A stretch of 64,000 bases of DNA from Thalassia testudinum (taxonomy: Eukaryota; Streptophyta; Magnoliopsida; Alismatales; Hydrocharitaceae), in contig JAZHRO010000002.1 in the NCBI GenBank assembly GCA_037157565.1, forward strand, positions 40,754,501-40,818,500. Direction: 5' to 3'. Below the pieces are notes generated by a model. That model ran no database searches. It was not told where the DNA came from and was given only the letters and a program-made list of their open reading frames with translations. The translations under genes and the position numbers were made by a program. Positions 59,977 through 64,000 of this stretch are shown here, piece after piece (position 1 is the first letter of the stretch; each line of letters begins with the position of its first letter).

Positions 59977-61331
59977 TAGAGAAGAAAGGGAGGAATTTAA
60001 GAGAGCTCAATTAAGGAATGGAACGGAGTTGTGGGAATTACAATACTTTCTATGGTCATCTCCAGCAAACCATCAACGAGAGTGCAAGGAGAAGATAGAG
60101 ATAAAGATAACAACCATGATGTAGTGAAGGAAGAAAGGCGAAGCAAAGGATGAATGAACACGGGAAGCCTCGAGGGTAGACTCTAACGAGTCTCCAATGG
60201 ATAAGAAAAAGAAGGTGGTGCAAGGGGAAGACTTAGCGAGAACAACATCGAATGAGGACTAAGCAAAGGAGGTAAGGCTTTGACCTAGTTGGAGCTTAGC
60301 TTTCCTTTAGTGTATCAAATGAGATGAAACAGGGCGTGGATGAGGAATATAACCTCTTTGAGGATATGAAGGTAAATAGGTGGAGATAAAGATACTTCAC
60401 CATAGATAAATATTTTAATCACAAGTAAACGACCCAGCTATGCTTATGTTTTCACTAACACAATTTGCTTAGATTCTATAGGATATACATTGCTTAGGTC
60501 AAGAACTCAAAATTTGTATATACATCTAATGGGTCAAGAGAGGTTGAAGGAATAATCAGTGAGGACGAAGTTGGGTGGTTGTGAGTGGTGTATTTGGAAG
60601 AGTTCTTCAATGATAGAAATAGATGCCTAAGTAGTTGACTTAGACGTTTGATAACGAGTGAATGTAGTGAAGTTTCAAAGGAGAGGTTAGAGGTCTAAAT
60701 ATATGGGTTGGGAGATCAAAGAGAGGGGTGGAACCAAGGTGTCGGGCCAAGGAATCAGTTGATGTTGGAGTTACATATGTATACATACTGAGTACAACTT
60801 ATGATGTAAACATATGCCAATGTGCTTGTATAGAAAGATGAATATTAAACGACATATATGAATTAGAATCAAAGACGTATATAGCGATCTTAGATGAGAT
60901 ACGAGACTAATATGGGTTAGATAACGGGTTCATTGATGGGACATTTAAGGAAGCAGGTACTAAATGAGTCCCAAGGAAAAGATCTAGGGAAGACGCCCCC
61001 ACAACTCATGCTTTATCACTTCAAAATGTCAAAAGTGAAATTGATGGAGTATAAGACTCCTATTACTTAACAAAGTCACAATCCATGGCTAACACCTATT
61101 TTGATGGGATCAAGTAGGGCATCAGGCTTGAATATTTAGGTACTTAGTATCCGCTGGGAGGTGACGGCTTGTTGCAGAGGTGCTAGAGTGTGGGAGTCTC
61201 AAGTGACCATGTCGAGCTATGTATCAACCCATAGGACCCATCTCTGATATCCCCATGTCAATGCAGCATACATCAAGGTTTGAGATAGTCATTGCCAAGA
61301 TGACTCACATACAACTACTTCAACTATTGCT
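59575..61331. other. Unassigned DNA with a GA microsatellite
   Basis: I see no gene. The frame at 59900-60124 is opened by the GA repeat. The sequence is not recognisably related to other parts of the window. Confidence 0.45.
59941..59973. repeat. (AG)n microsatellite
   Basis: An uninterrupted run of about 16 AG units. Confidence 0.95.
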
Positions 61332-61693
61332 GCCTGCATTTGGCAACAGGTTATAAGATGGGATAGGAACTTGAAGGTGAGATAGGAATGAGTCAAGGGC
61401 TTCTCCAATAAAATTTCACAATTTTTCATCCACGTCACATCAATACCATTTCCAATATCACAATAATATTAATACTCACTCACATTAATTTCAATATATA
61501 TTAAAATATACTCACTCTAATATAATATATCTATGCACATTATATTATAATATTAAAATATCACCCACTAATATAATATATACTAATTATTACAAGCTCC
61601 AAATCATTTCAAATCCTCCAACCAAACACTTCTCACTTCTATCTCACTATAATCCTATCCCAAGATAATCCAAATCCTCTACCAAATACAGCC
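61332..61693. mobile_element. MITE-like element with long imperfect terminal inverted repeats
   Basis: The left end (GCCTGCATTTGG, then 'agatgggatagg' and 'gtgagatagg') is the inverse of the right end (CCAAATACAGCC preceded by 'cctatccc' and 'tatctcac') over roughly 65 bp. The centre is AT-rich and non-coding. Possible 8-bp flanks (TCAACTAT on the left, TTAACTAT on the right) suggest a hAT-type non-autonomous element, but the left junction is offset by a few bases. Confidence 0.65.
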
Positions 61694-63239
61694 TTAACTA
61701 TTTTGCTAGCTAGGTTTCTCCTGGCAATGGAGGAATATGACTATGCTATATACAAGAAACTCCTGAGTTATTGTGGCAATGACTACACTAACTGAAGTTT
61801 GTGTCACTTTTTGTTACGTAAAGGGTTTGCATGGTGTATCAGTGGAATTGATGTGATGCCCCCACTTTTTGCTTCTTTGTGGGCTAATTTGTAAGTATTA
61901 ATTAGTGGTTAGTATGCTATCCCCTTTTTGTTAGTATGTAATGTATGTATGAAGGCTAGTAGGTGGAAGAATGTCTAAGCTGGCTATCTACTTGTTATTT
62001 ATTATTTTATCCACTTGCTAAAAAATTATTATTTAACTTTTTTTGGGTAGCATGTGATAGTTGTATTTGAATTTTTCATTGCGGACGAATGATAAAAAAT
62101 AATATAATGCAAACTCAACTATCAAAAATGTGCAACCGTAGCCCAATGATCACTAGCATAATTAATCGTAATCACACTCATTAATGTAATTCTCGATCGG
62201 ACCAGGGGGTTTAGGACATGACAATTGATATGGAGGAGCTTCATCCGAACGAGTTGGATTGTACTCTACCCTTCTCTCCATCGTTTTCTAATACCAAGGT
62301 GAAGATTCAAAGGAATCTGCACCTTCAATCCAATCAACTATATTAACATAGCCCATCCTTCAGAGTTGCCAAAATACCAACTAGATTTCGAAGACTCGAG
62401 AAAGATTATAAACACAAGTAATGCATAGTCAAGGATCAGTTAGTTGACAATTAGAATCATCAGTTGAAAATAAATTAATCGATTGAAAATTAAGTAGATT
62501 AAAATATATGGATTGAAAATAATTTTTAATTAATTAAAAATTAAAATACATCGATATATTTTATTTTTTAATAGGTGAAAAATAATTTTTCACTTAAATA
62601 TAATTTTTTATTAATGTAAAATAATTTTTTATTTAAAAAATAATTTTTCACTAATAAAAATTAATTTTCATCGATAAAATATCAAAATACATCAATTGAA
62701 ACTATCACTTTTATCTATATATTGTAAAATATATTGTAAATTACATTTATTTTAATTTTTGAAGGATCATTGATGCTGCTGGATTCCCTTCTCCTCCCTT
62801 TTCTTATTTTCTTGATCTAATCTTGGTACAGTAGTTTTTTTTTGGTGGTTCTGCTGAGATAAACTTTTGTTCTTTTTTTGTCGAATCATTCACTGTGCAT
62901 GTAATATATCCTCCGTCTGAACTCAATCTTTTTATCATATTTCCTTCCTTTATTAATGAATGCAAATAGCTGACGTTTAGTGGAATTTAGCCTCTAGCAT
63001 AAATCTTTATTTAGCTAAAGATATTTGCCTCCTTTTCATAAAGGGTTTACATATCTTTTCCTATACTTATGATGAAGCATAAGCATAACAAGGGACAGCG
63101 TAAGGATGCCATCAGATGCAATACCACCTTAGGTTTACGGGGCCAAGGGGTTTGAATCGTAACCTTTACTTAGGATTTTACATGCTACTTGTGGGGGAAT
63201 CATTGACAATGACTAGTGACCCTGTTGTGCTTCCTAATA
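61694..63239. other. AT-rich DNA without recognised genes
   Basis: Positions 62440-62720 are almost pure A and T with repeated 'aataatttttcac' variants. Positions 62770-63230 show nothing I recognise. Confidence 0.5.
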
Positions 63240-63347
63240 TTAGGATTATAATTGACACAAAATCCATATGAGTTCGTACATCTCTTTTAAGAATTCTAAC
63301 CAAGAAAAAGAATGGATAGTTTATACTTCTCTCATATCAATGATCAT
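63240..63347 (-). pseudogene. ndhA: Plastid-derived ndhA, 5' end fragment (NUPT)
   Basis: On the minus strand the ATG at 63347 opens MIIDMREV, a stop, then 'TIHSFSWLEFLKEMYELIW', matching the N-terminus of plastid NADH dehydrogenase subunit A. It directly follows the ndhH 3' end, the arrangement found in plastid genomes. The fragment stops after about 35 codons. It is a nuclear copy of plastid DNA with decay. Confidence 0.8.
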
Positions 63348-63348
63348 G

Positions 63349-63460
63349 TCAATGATTAACCTCCTCCATAATGATATCTATACTACCTAGCATTGTTGTG
63401 ATATCAGCCAATTTCATTCATTGAATTATTAAAGAAGAATTTGCAAATAGATGAAAGTAA
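63349..63460 (-). pseudogene. ndhH: Plastid-derived ndhH, 3' end fragment (NUPT)
   Basis: On the minus strand the last 22 codons read MKLADITTMLGSIDIIMEEV plus two residues and a TGA stop (63351-63349), the C-terminus of plastid ndhH. Upstream nucleotides to about 63460 continue the match ('atttgcaaattctt') with a small indel that shifts the frame. The stop is followed after one base by the ndhA ATG. Confidence 0.82.
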
Positions 63461-63507
63461 GTGGAAGAATTTTCCATCTCTAAGGAAAAATACTCTGATC
63501 TCCCATC

Positions 63508-63645
63508 GAAAAAATTCCTAAAGCTCAACAAGCTCTAAAAATAGCTAAAGCTAACTTGAGTAAAATGGAAGGTAAGAGACAAATCATTGAGATAACTCTA
63601 ACTCTCAAATGAGTTATTATACAAGTAAAAGCTAATAAGAATCGA
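63508..63645 (+). pseudogene. atpE: Plastid-derived atpE internal fragment (NUPT)
   Basis: The translation 'AQQALKIAKANLSKMEGKRQ' continues with IIEITLTLK, a stop and VIIQVKANKN, matching the C-terminal helical part of plastid ATP synthase epsilon (usual form EAQQ, then EANL, then AEGKRQ). It lies about 50 bp from the ndhH fragment although atpE and ndhH are far apart in the plastid genome. Confidence 0.78.
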
Positions 63646-63916
63646 AAGAAATTCTTTGGATTACTTTATTCATTCTATTCAATTCTCTTTGGATTCCACT
63701 GGTGAAAGAAACACAATCAAATTCAACCCGATAGAATGAAACAAAGATGAGTAAACAAAATTGTTATTCTTAATTAAACCTAGGTCTAGGGCAAGGTCAT
63801 TACAAAATAGTAGTTAAAACTTTTTTTAAGTGTGTCATAAGGTCAAGTCACCACTACCACTTGAAGCACATTGAATAAGTTATAATGAAAACATTATGTA
63901 CTTTAGTGGGAGAGAT
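63646..63916. other. Unassigned DNA
   Basis: No gene is recognised. The last 20 bases are purine-rich ('agtgggagaga') next to a possible LTR start. Confidence 0.4.
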
Positions 63917-64000
63917 TGTAACACCCCTAAAAGATAATTACATGTGAACCTTATAAAGTTAGGTAGTGGGATATAAAAAATTAAAAATTATTACTTAATA
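63917..64000 (+). repeat. Possible LTR start, cut by window end
   Basis: TGTAACACCCC is a common start of Del/Tekay-type LTRs and is preceded by a purine-rich stretch that could be a polypurine tract. Only 84 bp are available. Confidence 0.35.

Noticed and set aside
59900..60124. 74-codon frame of Arg-Glu repeats
   Set aside because: It is the translation of the (AG)n microsatellite.

Overview
This window is nuclear DNA of a flowering plant, and nearly all of it is nested LTR retrotransposons. I found no intact host gene. The plant assignment rests on Ty3/gypsy elements of the Athila and Tat lineages (tRNA-Asp-type primer sites, Tat dual RNase H, a Tat antisense ORF), copia gag/UBN2 remains, a MITE, and plastid-derived ndhH, ndhA and atpE fragments near the right end. 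Species, and monocot versus dicot, cannot be decided from what is here.

Layout. (1) 1-8.7 kb: a minus-strand Athila-like element (family B). Its 3' LTR runs off the left edge and is interrupted by a solo Athila LTR (463-2122). Its interior carries a coding region of about 600 codons of unknown function (8693 to 4200), itself split by a solo LTR with perfect terminal inverted repeats (4644-7339). (2) 8.7-17.9 kb: non-coding, LTR-like DNA with two solo family-B LTRs (11659-14307 and 15198-17810). (3) 17.9-53.2 kb: a 5'-truncated Tat-lineage element is the host for a multi-level nest. A full-length Athila element on the plus strand (element A, 18982-34194) sits inside the Tat pol gene between RNase H and integrase. 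Each of its two LTRs has been hit by another solo LTR. The Tat antisense ORF (51791 to about 35150) is cut by two copia-like solo LTRs. The second of these (38067-50279) contains a second full-length Athila element on the minus strand (element C, 38482-49338), which is the best preserved and presumably the youngest. A six-copy 44-bp tandem repeat and a probable Tat 3' LTR follow. (4) 53.2-64 kb: unassigned DNA, another solo family-B LTR (55395-58031), a degenerate copia gag gene, a MITE, AT-rich DNA, plastid fragments, and what may be the start of one more LTR.

The nesting rests on target-site duplications at matching LTR ends: TCCCT for element A, and CCCTG, GGCTG, GTGGG, TTAAC, CTTTC, GGCGY and RTAAC for solo LTRs. 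At two insertion points (Tat pol and the unknown ORF) removing the insert restores one uninterrupted reading frame. Gag, protease, RT, RNase H and integrase are all readable in elements A and C. Stops and frameshifts make both non-functional as they stand. The full-length copies are outnumbered by solo LTRs, nine to two.

The least explained signals are the long unknown ORF of the family-B element, dense arrays of the palindrome AGACGTCT in the LTRs of at least two unrelated families (replaced by CTAACGTTAG in a sister LTR), and a second polypurine-like block conserved downstream of the coding region in all three Athila-type elements.
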